Below, one piece after another: positions 36,346 to 48,300 of a stretch of DNA of 64,000 nt (within the stretch, counting starts at the first letter, position 1; each line of letters opens with the position of its first letter). The notes under the pieces were generated by a model that was not told the origin of the DNA, ran no database searches, and was given only the letters and a program-made list of their open reading frames with translations. The stretch spans positions 434,001 through 498,000 of the forward strand of contig VZRR01005754.1 of assembly GCA_013398015.1 (NCBI GenBank), written 5' to 3'. Made by a program: the position numbers and the translations under genes. This DNA comes from Oreocharis arfaki. Taxonomy: Eukaryota > Chordata > Aves > Passeriformes > Paramythiidae.

Positions 36346-39300
36346 GTGAGCCTCTGGGAATGGGGCGTCCTGAGAGCACAGAGAGTTCGGGCACTGGGGG
36401 TGGGGAAGGGTCTGGACCGCAGGTCCCATGCGGAGCAGCTGCGGGAGCTGGCGGTGTTTAGCCTGGAGGAAAGGAGGCTCAGGAGGATCTTATCGCTCTC
36501 TACAACTACTCCAAGGGAGGGGGTAGCAAAGGGCAGGTCGGCCTCTTCAAGACAACCAGCGCCAAGAGTAAGAGGACGTAGCCTCAAGCTGCGCCAGGGA
36601 AAGTTTAGGTTGGACATTAGGGAGAATTTCTTCACAGAAAAGGTGACTGGACTTTGGAATGGGCTGCCCAGGGCGGTGGTGGAGTCACTGTCCCCAGAGG
36701 TATTTAAGGAAAGACTCCACGTGGCACCTAGTGCCATGGTCTGGTTGACAAGGTGGTGCTCGGTCATAGGTTGGACTCGATGATCGCAAAGGTCTTTTCC
36801 AATCTAATTGATTCGCAGATTCTGCCTCTTGGCGATTCACCGCATGCCCCACCTCACGTTCATTCTGTCAAGGTGCTTTATACACCGCATATCCCAGTGG
36901 AAGCAACGCACTGTCTTAGATTGGCATTCAGTGTTGAAAGTATTTTCTGCAAAAACAGTAAATGGCAAATTATGAGTGATTACTTTTTTTCCTAAATGGC
37001 AAGTGATGAAGGTTCACTTCTTTAACAAAAAAGAGACAGAGTGTGTGGATTTAGCCCTCACAGCTTTGAAGTGCTCACAAGTCCCACCTGCTGAGGTGAT
37101 TCCAGTAAAGGAACAGATGCAGGACCCTGTCACTTGGTGGGATTTTTCCCAGAACATTGTATTCTTGGAGAGCATCTCGTAAGGGCAGCAGTAGCGTAGT
37201 GTCCTGTTTTCCAGCTCTTGCACTCAGAACTTATTGGTCAAATGTCTTTTCATTTCCAAGCAAGCTGTGGTAATCTTAATACAAAGTATTTTGTCATAAG
37301 TGAAAAACATTCCAGGTAGTAAGGAAACTCCTGGAAAGCAAATGTGTTGTTAAAATCGTCTTTCTTAAGAAATAATTTTGGTTTTGTTTATCTTATTTTT
37401 TCCTTTTGTTTTCAGATGTGAGCATTTCTGTATCATCATCTTTACAAAGCAAAGAGAATGTTTCCTTACTGGGAAATAGGAGGCTTTATTTTGACACTCA
37501 TGCGCTGGTATGCCTCTTGGAAGCAAATGGTAATTTGTTTGAAACAAGTAGCTACTTTTAATGTGTCTTTCATGAGTGGTTGTTTTAATTTACAAAGTTT
37601 GTTACTTCTCCTTGACATGCAGTGTTACACCTTGATTTTGATGGATTTTTTGGGGCTTATCTTTATACTAGGTAAGGATATACAAGGTTTTCTTCAGTTT
37701 CAAAAAGGAAACAGTGGGCTTATATAACTTTGGAATAATTTATTACCATATTAGTAGTTCAAAATGCTAAGAAAAAAATGAAATTTTAAGAACTGAGAGC
37801 AAAAAACTAGAGTTTTCAAGATAGTGGTTAAAAATGTATTAATTGGATTCCTTCATGTTTAATATATTGCACCTTGAATATGCACCAGTGTGTTGCAATT
37901 GGATGGAATACGGACGACTTTGTACAGTGCAGCTTTGAGGATAGAGCGTAGGATACTCTAAAATAGTATTATGCTAAAACATAGATAGGGGAATAGATTA
38001 TTTTGCATTCAACGCTGAGGTGGGAGAGGTACCTTAAGGTGATGCTCAGTACAGCTGAAGTGACTTGTAACAGCTCTCCATTCCTAAAACGGAGAGGTCC
38101 TAGTCCCCTTCCCCTGCCAGGTGGTTTCTTTTTCCACGTGCCAGAAACTTCTCAGGAAACTCTCCAACTCTTCTGCTTGATTGGTATTCTCAGACACTAG
38201 TTTAATGAGCTGCTGGATCTGTGAGTGAGCAAAGGTCGGAGTGTCAGGAGAAGGGATAAGGGGAGAGGGAGCCTTTTGGTGGTAGTGAACTTGTATCAGC
38301 TCTGCTATTGAAAGTGACTTGCTCTCAGTTGTGCTCACTGATGCTGAACTGCTGGTTAGTTTGACATAATCACGATTTTGCAAGTGTTTCTTCTCATAAT
38401 GATTAACTCATGTTCGTGACATTTTTACTCCTACATTTTGAGGGTGGAAAAGATGAAGGTATTTTTAGGGACAGTGTTTTACTATAGTTTCCAATATATT
38501 CAGTTTTAAAAGTTTCTGATAGGCACTCAGAAGCTGGCAGACCTAAAATCAGGGCAGTTGGCTTTGGTTTTAGTTGTTGAGTTTTGTACATTTTCAGTGG
38601 CACTGAAGTTTAAAGTATAATGAAATAAGTATCTGCTTTTCAGTGTCAGAATTCTTGCTTGCTCATGGAGGTAACCAAATGTGGGAGGTGACATTCCACA
38701 ATAACTCTAGAAAACTTCCTGTTTATCCTGCTAATAGTGTGATAGTGCTGTACTGCAGAAGCAGTCATCCTATGTCACAGACATAGTTTTGGAGTGGGGA
38801 AACTTGCAGGTACTGACTGTGTTCTTCTGTTAGTGCTAGATCAAGAGGTCTATGTTTTATTATCTTTCGTAACTGATATTTGTTGTAACTTGGTGCTGAG
38901 TATCAGCAAGTGGCATTTCTGTAAACTGTCCAGATTTGGATCTCTCTCTGAATGTCTCATTTTGTTTCACTTAGGGTTCACCACTCAGCAGTCGGAGGTC
39001 ATTGTATCTGCATTAGTGAAAATCATGAACACCAACCTGGATATGGTTTACAAGGACATGGTCACCAAAGTACAGCAGGTTAGATCAGAGGCAGTGGTGG
39101 GGTTAAAGTAAATTAAAGCCTTGTATGCCTGCTAATGAAATATGTGTTGCTATTTATTACTGTTAGACGCTGCATTTTAAGAGTTTGAAGGTGGAGAGCA
39201 GACACTCCTGTGGATCTATTGACTGGTTCGTTTTGTCTTGAGTTTATCAAATTGTTACCAAAGTGTTGTGATTGGACCTTGAGACTTTAATACTGTGTGT

Positions 39301-42300
39301 TGGTATGCAAACCACAAGTAGTTTTTTAGTTTCATCCTTATGGTAACATGACACAGAGTTACTGAGAAGGCTTAGACAGGCATAAGAGATATTCAGTGCA
39401 TGGATTTGAATTTCTACATGTATTCTTTTGTAGACTTGTAACAAGGAAGTGCAGATCCCCTCCGTTATATTTACCACCCTGTTACGTGGTACTTTTAAAA
39501 TTTATTTCTATGTCTCGCAGTGACATTTATGTTGTATTAGAATTGAGCTGAAGTGCAGCCTCTGGGGCTGCTCTGTGAGCCTGGGGTTCAAAGCCCCAGG
39601 TCACTTTCTGAACACAAGTTGTAACTTGTTTCATAGTAACCAGGCTGCTGTCTAGAGACATGAGAAACCAGCAGCGGCTGACTTTGTAGTGTAACAGTCT
39701 TGGCAGAAGGGTATCTTATTTAAAAGTAGGATACTGCAAAAGTGGGTTTTGTGCCACTTTCCATCTAGGGAGGTTTCAGGCCATCCTTACTAGCTTTTAG
39801 ATTGTAGGCAAACCAGATGTGGGAATCCTACCTCCTCTTGTGCTGAATTTGTTCCACAGTCACTCAGAGAATGCCATATTAAAGGGTCCTTTTCTCCCAT
39901 GGTTAGTTGTATTTTACAATAAGCAGTCTCAGCCTCCTTCTGTGCCTAGCTTTTTTGAATGAAAGTTGTTTTGTGTTGAATTTAAGGTTGCTACTGATAG
40001 TAGATGTTTTCTCAGACTGTTAGATTTGACCCTCAGGTGAATTTCTGCCATTAAGATGCAATGTGTAGGTTTGCGTGGCAGCTCAGGAAGTGTGTGTGCC
40101 ATCAACACTGGGCCACACGATAAATCTGTACTTCCTTATAGTCTTTGATTGCCCAAGGGCTTCTGCAGAAAGAGAACAAAGAAGTGGGAGGAAGTTTTGG
40201 AATGTTGTGGATGAGCTATTATCAAAGTATTACCTTGGTTAGCTAAAACCTTAGGGTAAAACAGATATACATGTGTGTGTATGTATAGACATGAAGAAGA
40301 GAAAGAATGTGGAAGATTCTGGTCTCTGCTGCGTCCACTGAGGAGCAGAGAGAACAAGAGCAATCTGGTGACATTGCAGAGTAAGAAAAGAGGTGTCTGT
40401 GCAGTACTCTTCCTGTAGACTTTTTGTGATGTGTCTGGAGCACTGACCCATTTATTTCAGTCTTGCGGTCAGGTTGCCTGGAGAGGCATCTTTAGATGCT
40501 ACTTAGAAATAAAACGGTAGAATGCAGGGTAGAATAGCATTTTGTGACAAAACTGAAGTTAGAGTGCTGTGTCAGGTTTGTAGGGGTCTTAGTCCAGAAC
40601 CAAAAGCAAGGGACTACTTATTAGAGGAGGATCTTTAGTAGACAAAGCAGTTCCTCTTTGCATGTGTGGGTAGTGTAGGATCTAGAACAATGTCTACAGA
40701 CCTTTCCATCCTTAAAAGTTGCAGAGAATTCTTGTTTGTCTTCTGTCAGGTCAATGTAATGGACTTAGAAGAGCAATTCAAAGCATCGCTGCGTGAGTCT
40801 GAGTAGTGAGGCAGAGTAGCTTCCTTGCCGGGAGAGGCAAAAAAGGAGGTAATTACAGAACAGTATGGCTGTGCTGAGGAATTTTGGATTGAAGGCCAGC
40901 TTTCCTCATTTGGCTCGGAGACAGCTCTCCCTAATGCCTTTGCTACTTTAAGAATTTGATGACTTGGAAGCAAATGTTTCCTAGGCTAGTAATTGAATTA
41001 TTCTGATCTGTGTTAGCACTGCCAATTTTGTCAGACATTACCAACGTTTGAGCCTAACTTGCTTATTTTGTCACTGTCACTCTATCTTTCTTTCTGAAAC
41101 TTGGATAATCAATCTGAAATTGCTGAATTAAAAATTTCGGAGTACCGAAATAGTCTTTCATATCTGTAGGCACAGATGAGAAGAAGCATTACAGTTGTGA
41201 TATGTTCTGAGATTCTTCTTCCTTCTTTTAAAGGAAATTGCTCTTCAGCAAGTAATGTCCCATATTGGTGGTGTGAAAAAGGACATGATTATTTTGGAAA
41301 AAAGTGAATTTTCAGCACTTCGTTCAGAAAATGAGGTAAAAATCCCTGTCTTGGAAAGTGCTACTCTTGAACTTGCTTTTATTTTTTTTTTCCTAATGAT
41401 GTAGAAAAGCATCTTGTACCCAAGGAGATGACTGGGGCTGGGATGGTTTGGCACCTTCATTAATGACCTTGTTGATGGAGTAGAGCAGAGGGCACCTTCA
41501 GCAAGTCTGCAGATGATCCAAAGCTGGGAGCAGCAGCTGATACACCAGGCAGCTGTGGTGCTGTTCATGGGGACATCAGTAAGCTGGGAAAATGGGATGA
41601 CAGCAATCACATGAAGCTGAACAAATGGAAATGCCCAGTCCTGCCCCTGGCAATACCCTCAGGCACCAGGACAGGCTGGGGGTGACCAAATGGAAAGCAG
41701 CTTGGCAGGAAAGGCCTGGTGGACACCAGGTTGACCATAAGCCAGTGATGAGCCCTTGTGGCAAAAGAGGCCAGGGGCCTCCTGGGCTGTGTTAGGAGGG
41801 CTGCCAGTGGGACACTGCTAATTTCTGTCTTATGCTGTTGTTTGGAAGGGCACAGTACTGAGTAAACATGCATGTGTATTCATCTGTATGCATAGCAAGG
41901 ACATAGAATGGTGCTTGGTTTGCCTGCCTTTTCGTAGAATGGATTATAGTCACTGTTAGTGATCATGCAAATTCAGTAGATTTCTAGATTGTGTGGTTTT
42001 ATATACAGTAATAAAGTCTACAATTTTTTTCGTACTCTTACAGAAAATAAAACTTGAACTCCAGCAGATAAAGAAGCAAGTCATGGTAAGATACCATACC
42101 AGTATAATTAAGAATTAACACCTGTCTAATTAGCTGGAAAAAATAAGAAGTGTTACTTTCAGAATTTTATTTTCTAAGCTGTGCTTAATTGTTATGATAC
42201 ATGTGATACTGAAATTGATGTTGACAGTACACTGTGGGCTGCAGCAAAAGCACTTTCATGCATACTTCATTTATGGGGACAGGAAACTGTGACTAGTACA

Positions 42301-45300
42301 AGAGGTGAACCAAAATATAACTGAAGATATTTTTACTTATATGTCCTTAATTCAGGTTCAGAAAGTAAATGCCATGTCACAGTTAAGGCCGAGAAAAGTT
42401 CTGCATTTAGGGCTGCCTGTGCATTAAAGAGGCAGCATACATTTAAAATGTACAGTACTTATTGATTGTGGAGGTTCGATTGTTTGATTTGGTGATTTTT
42501 TTGTTTCTTTATTCTCTGAAGACTTACCTGTTACCTGTCCAGAATTTAAAACAGTCTTTAAATGGGTTTTCAAGGCGACCAAGTTTGGGACTATTATGTT
42601 TGGTCCTATTTGTTTGGGAGCAAATGACCGTTGCAAGAAAACAGACTCCATGTAGAAAGCTTACTCTATTTTAAAATACATTCAGCATCTAATGTTTGAC
42701 TTGTAACTTCTTTAATGGCTTTAGATGCATATAAATGAGTTAGTGTAATCCACTGGTAGAGCATAAAGGATCTGAGTCATCCATTCTTAAAAGCTAGATG
42801 TCTTTATATTTTACTTTTAACTGTAAATTTAATTCTCACAAGGGCAAGTTGTTCTATGCTTGCTCATACAAAAAGACAAAATGCAAAACTTCAAGGAAAA
42901 ATATTTCTATTTTTTGATTTATTAACCTGTAATGTATTCTGTTACAATAACAACTAATGATAAACCAATTAAAGTTCAAAATTCAGACATAGAAATTGAG
43001 TCTAATTATTGTTAATGCTAACCTGATGAGTTGGCATTGGCCTACTTGAGAAATGCTTATTTGATTCTAGCAGTAGAATCTCCCAGAACATCAGCAATCT
43101 TTTGCTTCTCCCACATATTCCTCTGATCAGCAGTTTGCCGCATGACAAACTGTCAGCTGGCTGGAATTCCTGCCAGGAGGTTGCATTAAAATGGCGGCTG
43201 TCACCAGGAAAAGCAGGACTCACTTACAGCTATTGATAAAGTCAAATGCAAGTGTATAACTTAGTGGTAGTTTTAAAAAGTTAGGTGTTTAAAAATTTAG
43301 TAAATCTTTGCTGACTTTTAAAATGGCTGTAGCTTTTTCTGAAAACCCCAGATGTAATCTTTAGAAACAGATTTTCTTTTACATTGGAAGGTGAGAAACT
43401 GCTTTGGAAGTTATTTTGAGCATCAAGCTTGCTTTGTGGAAGAAATCCAACTTGCAGGTGTAGCCAGGCATGTGTTTCTAGATATTAGAGAGAGTTACAG
43501 GGTATATGAAACATTCTCTGCATTTGTAGAAGGATGTGATCTCAGTTAAGTGCTGTTCTCAGGGTTAAAAGTAATTTTTAGTTTTTGATTTTGAGATCCA
43601 ATTCATACTATAGAACATCATATTTCCCAGGTGAAGAATAGAAATACTTTATACTTCTGAAAATTACATACGTTAATTGGAGAGAAGCTCGATTCATGAG
43701 ATATATAAATAGAGATACAATATATTTGTCTAATTCTTTCTGCTTATGATTAAACAGAAAATCTTGTTTGCTGCTTTATCCATTTTTTCCATTAGGATGA
43801 AATTACCAAAGTTCGTGCAGACAACAAGTTAAACCTAAACCTAGAGAAGAGCAGAGTAAAAGAACTGGTAAGTTTTGGTTGCTTTCTTCTAGAAACATCT
43901 CAACACTGAGTAATCTCCAAATTTGGGTAAGAGCATCTTGCCCAAAGAGCATTTTCATACTAACCTATTGTATCACTCAGCTTCAAGATGGTATTAACCC
44001 AAGTTACTCATCCTTATGCTGGTATATGCAAGGTGCCATGTTTGGGTCTATATGTCTTCCCTATTTTGATCTTATTCTAATATCAGGACTAACACATTAT
44101 ACTAAAATATATTAGATATTTAATCTAATATGCTGACTAGCTGTCTAGAGGATTTTCTATTTTATTAGTATATCTCTTTCTCTATTTTCACACTTCATAA
44201 AGTTTACACATTTTGTTGAATCATCATTGAAAATGTTTCATTTCCCTGTGTCTAGTTTGTCAGGAAATACCTATTGTGGAACTAGTTCTAGTTTTAATTG
44301 TAAGTTATCCTGGTTCATATTGGTCTTGCGCTTTGAAATACCTGGCTGATGTGAATTAATGTAATCTTTAATTAGGGTAATGTAGATGTAAAATTAGAAG
44401 ATTAACAAGTTTTTGCATTATACATAGCACTCTAAATAGAGTTCTGTTCCCTTAGATTTTTTTTTCAGTAGCTTTCAGGATCTCAGTGAAATGGCATCTT
44501 CTAAATTGAGGGATCTTTTATGACTTAGAAATGACTTTTTCTAAATTATTATTATTTCTTACTGAGTCCTTTTTCCCAGGTGTGTCATAAAGACATAATA
44601 TTTATCTTCAATCCAGGCAATAAGAACTGTTCATGTAGGTATCATTTATCTTCTGTGTGTGCCCCTAGAAGTTTTTCACAGTGATTAATTTAGGTAACAG
44701 CTGTGTTGGTGATTCAGTATAATGACTAACAGCCTGTTAGCCTGTGGTAGATGCTTGAATAAAGTACAATTTGAGCAGGTAGACTTCTTGTTTAAAGGTT
44801 TATACGTCAAGCTAATGTTTTAAAAAACATCAAATGAAATGTAGTCATTGTATATATCATAAGCTTTTCAATTTTTTCAATACTTCAAGCCTACAAAACC
44901 TGTATGAAACCACTGCAGCAGTGATAAATTAGGCAGCAATGTTTTCTTGTATATTCATGTAGGATTGTGGAATCTTGGCTTTTGTCTATTGTGCAGAGCA
45001 CAACTTTATTTTGCCTCCCAGGAAAGGCAAACTGTGCTTGTCCACTTTCTCTTTAAAAAGTTGACCAACTTTGTAGTCTGTTGTGCAACTATAATTTCAT
45101 AGTTTCTATGGAAACTGCTCTTCTTTTTTTTCCCTCCCCCCACCCCACCATTTAATTGCCAGCTCTGCAATGCGTGAACAGGAAAGGAAAAAGGCAGCTG
45201 AATGGGGAGCAGGTTGTAGCACATATGCTGAGTTGGGGCAAAGACATAATCCAGTATTTTCCATAGGCACAGCATCATTGTTATATTTACTTCAATTATA

Positions 45301-48300
45301 ATGTGACTGAGGACTGAATATCTAGCTTTCTGAGAATAAAACTCAGGATAATTGAAGGTTATTGTGCATTCTTACTAAGTTACTTTTGAGAAGAGAAATG
45401 ACCAAAGTTTTAATTGTTTTAACTTGAAGTTAAGTAAACAGTAAGTAAACAGTAAACTGAAGTTAACAGTAAGTAAAACGTTCTTATCCTTCGTTTTCAT
45501 GTGGAATAAGTGCTGGAAGAGAATTTCGTAGTTTGTCTACACTGATGTTGGCAGTCTCATGTTTCAAACTCCAAATGCTTTATCGTTTTTTTTTTATAGT
45601 TTATTATTTTATCATTTCTTCTGCTTTATTTGTCAGAGAATCCTATATTGCTTAGTGCACATCTCTTTATGCTGTGATTTATATCTTCAGCATACAGATG
45701 TGATTCAACTTGAAATACAGTACAAAAGTTGGTATATATTCATGTCTTCATGCATCACAGTGCCTCCAAGTTTGCTGTTAAAAAACTCAAGATGTATCCG
45801 ACAAAACTGAATTTTTTCTGCACTGTGAAAAAGTGGACTTAAGGGGAAATCTCCCTGTTGAATTTCAGAGGGGGAGGTTTAGTTTTGTCATTCCTTCTTT
45901 TTTTTTAGATGCACTGTTTATGTTGTTGTTACAGACGTGGTGATGGCTTGCAGTAAAAGGCCAATTTCACTGTCTTAAACCTAAGATTAAAATCCTTGAG
46001 TCTGACCTAGAGAGTTCTAGGCATAAACCAAAACTTTAAGAAACATCCAGAAGAAAGCTTGTAGAATATAAATCATTCAGAAGATGTGTATTTGGCTAAC
46101 TGCATCTATTTGAAGTAAAACAGACAAACTATTTCAGTCCATAAAATTATTTTAATTCTTATGGTTCTTTTGATACTGATCAATTCATCAATATGAGGTC
46201 CAGTTCTTGCATTTCTACACAAACATAATTTTGATTAGATTATTTTATAAATATTCTGACATCTTGACACTTTCAAAAATGAAGATTTATATAAAATGTC
46301 TGAATTTCTTTTTTTATCCCTCTCTTCATTTTGCAGAATCTAGAGACCCTTTCATTAATTGTAGACATGCTGTTATTTGTTTTTATGTAGTTTTCTACAT
46401 TTGTAGCAGCCTGCTGCCTTTTAACTTCAACTTGAGGTCAGTCAAAAGTCCAAACAGAGCTCTGGATCTTTAGGGAGTGGTTTTCAGGGCTGAGGCATTT
46501 ATGTAGATTAATCTGATTTTAATGTTAAAATGAAATAAGCTTCCAGAGTGAAGGAAAAATAAGGTGACTTTCCACATGGGAATGTCAATAGATAAGGTTA
46601 TTGCTGTTTAACTCAGGATTCTGAGACGGGTGCCTGATGACCTTAGGACTCTTCGCTGGAGACTGGTGCTTTATCAGTTGTTTATGAATAATTTAATTGC
46701 TCCAGTAGTGGGGCAGGAACCATTCTAGGTGTCAAGGTAAATCAAGCCTGTTCATGAGTCAGAAAGGTAACCTGCTTTAAAGGCATGCTTCCTTATTTTG
46801 GATTTAACTTTTATCTGAACCCAAATAGCCATAACTTAAAAATAAGCCACAACTTCTGGTGATCCACAAACAAAAGGCTTCATGTGTGATACAAATGTTC
46901 TGGTCTTAACAAATATACCATGAAATGACAGAGGTCAGAACAATTCAAATTGTGAGTGCATACAGTGCTGGCTAAACATTTCGTTGATAGCTGAGTTTGA
47001 TGTGATTTAAAAGTGTTCTCCCCTTCCTGAAGGCAGGAGATGGTACAGTCTTGGTTGTGCTTGTATGCTCAATGGGTTAGTCAGCTGTTCCAGAGTTACT
47101 GTTTAGAGTCATAGGTCCTTGTTTTTCAGAAATGCAAATCTGCCAGTTTTTCTTCCAGCTGCTTACTAATATATACAGTTTTTGTGGAAGATGAGTCTGA
47201 AGAACTTGTTGCACTTCACATTTCTGAAGTGTGCTTTTTAAAAGGACAGCAGGTACCCTACAATGCTGTCTGCCAAGTGCTGCCAGACAATAATCTTGTC
47301 CAGATTATGTGTTCTACATAATTTGGAAACAAAGAAGCGTGCTTTTAAGTGGAAAAAAAAAAAAAGGAAAAAAAGTTTAAGGACAGTATCATGTTTAACT
47401 TTTTTTTTCCCCTTCTAGTATTCACTTAATGAAAGAAAACTACTTGAAATGAGGACAGAAATAGTGGAATTGGTAAGAACTTTGTAGCTGATTACTACAC
47501 AGCAAATCTTTTTATACTTGTGTTATTCTGGTATCCTTTTTGAACTTGGTGATGTCCTTTTGCACTTCAACTTAGGTGTCTACAGAATAAAAAGGCTTTC
47601 ATATATATTATTAGACCCTCTGCATGTATATATAAGCTGTTCAGTAGTCACTTTATTTGGAAACCTCATACATGTAGTATTTCCTGTAGATGAAATTCCA
47701 CTCATAATGTGAAATTAATTCCTTCTGCCACGTTCAAAGAGAAACTCATTGCTACACTGATTTGCCTTCATTTTAGAGGAGGTTTTTACCAAGCACTACT
47801 ACTTCTGTTTGTTTTCTTTCTGTAGTTTAGCAAATTATCCCTAGGAAGTCGTCTAGCAGTAAATCATTAACTGATTCACAATGCTGATTTGAAACTATCA
47901 GCAACTCAGCAGCTGTTGTTCTCAGTTTACAAGTTGGATTTTTCAGTCTCTTCTGAGTACTAATTCTATCCCATATTTTTTTAGCAGAAGTCCTGTCTTC
48001 TGTCATAATCAAATTCTGAATTTGTAGCTGGTTTTGTGCTAAAATTCATTGCAAGACAAAGACATGCTTTTCTACAACAGAAGACCAATTCTCAGTTTTT
48101 TAATGATCCATAAATCTCTCTGCTCCAGTATGATTTTGTCATGAGAGGCTCTTACGCTTCTCAACAGCTCTTAAAATTGAGCAGTGACTTTAGTCAGTGG
48201 GCTGAATGACAGGTTGAAGTTAATGTTTATGTTGTTAGATTGAGATAAGAAGGCATCCAGTTCTGCCAGTTTCTACATTCCCTGTTAAGGAACATGTAAT

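Noticed and set aside
35807..36394. 195-codon frame on − across the MCUR1 promoter
   Set aside because: GC-rich CpG-island DNA has few stop codons, and the frame runs through the N gap and antisense to MCUR1 exon 1.
36163..36783. 206-codon frame on + through MCUR1 exon 1 and intron 1
   Set aside because: It starts at GTG in a different frame from the MCUR1 ATG, crosses the N gap and continues into CR1 sequence. The spliced, in-phase MCUR1 model explains the locus better.
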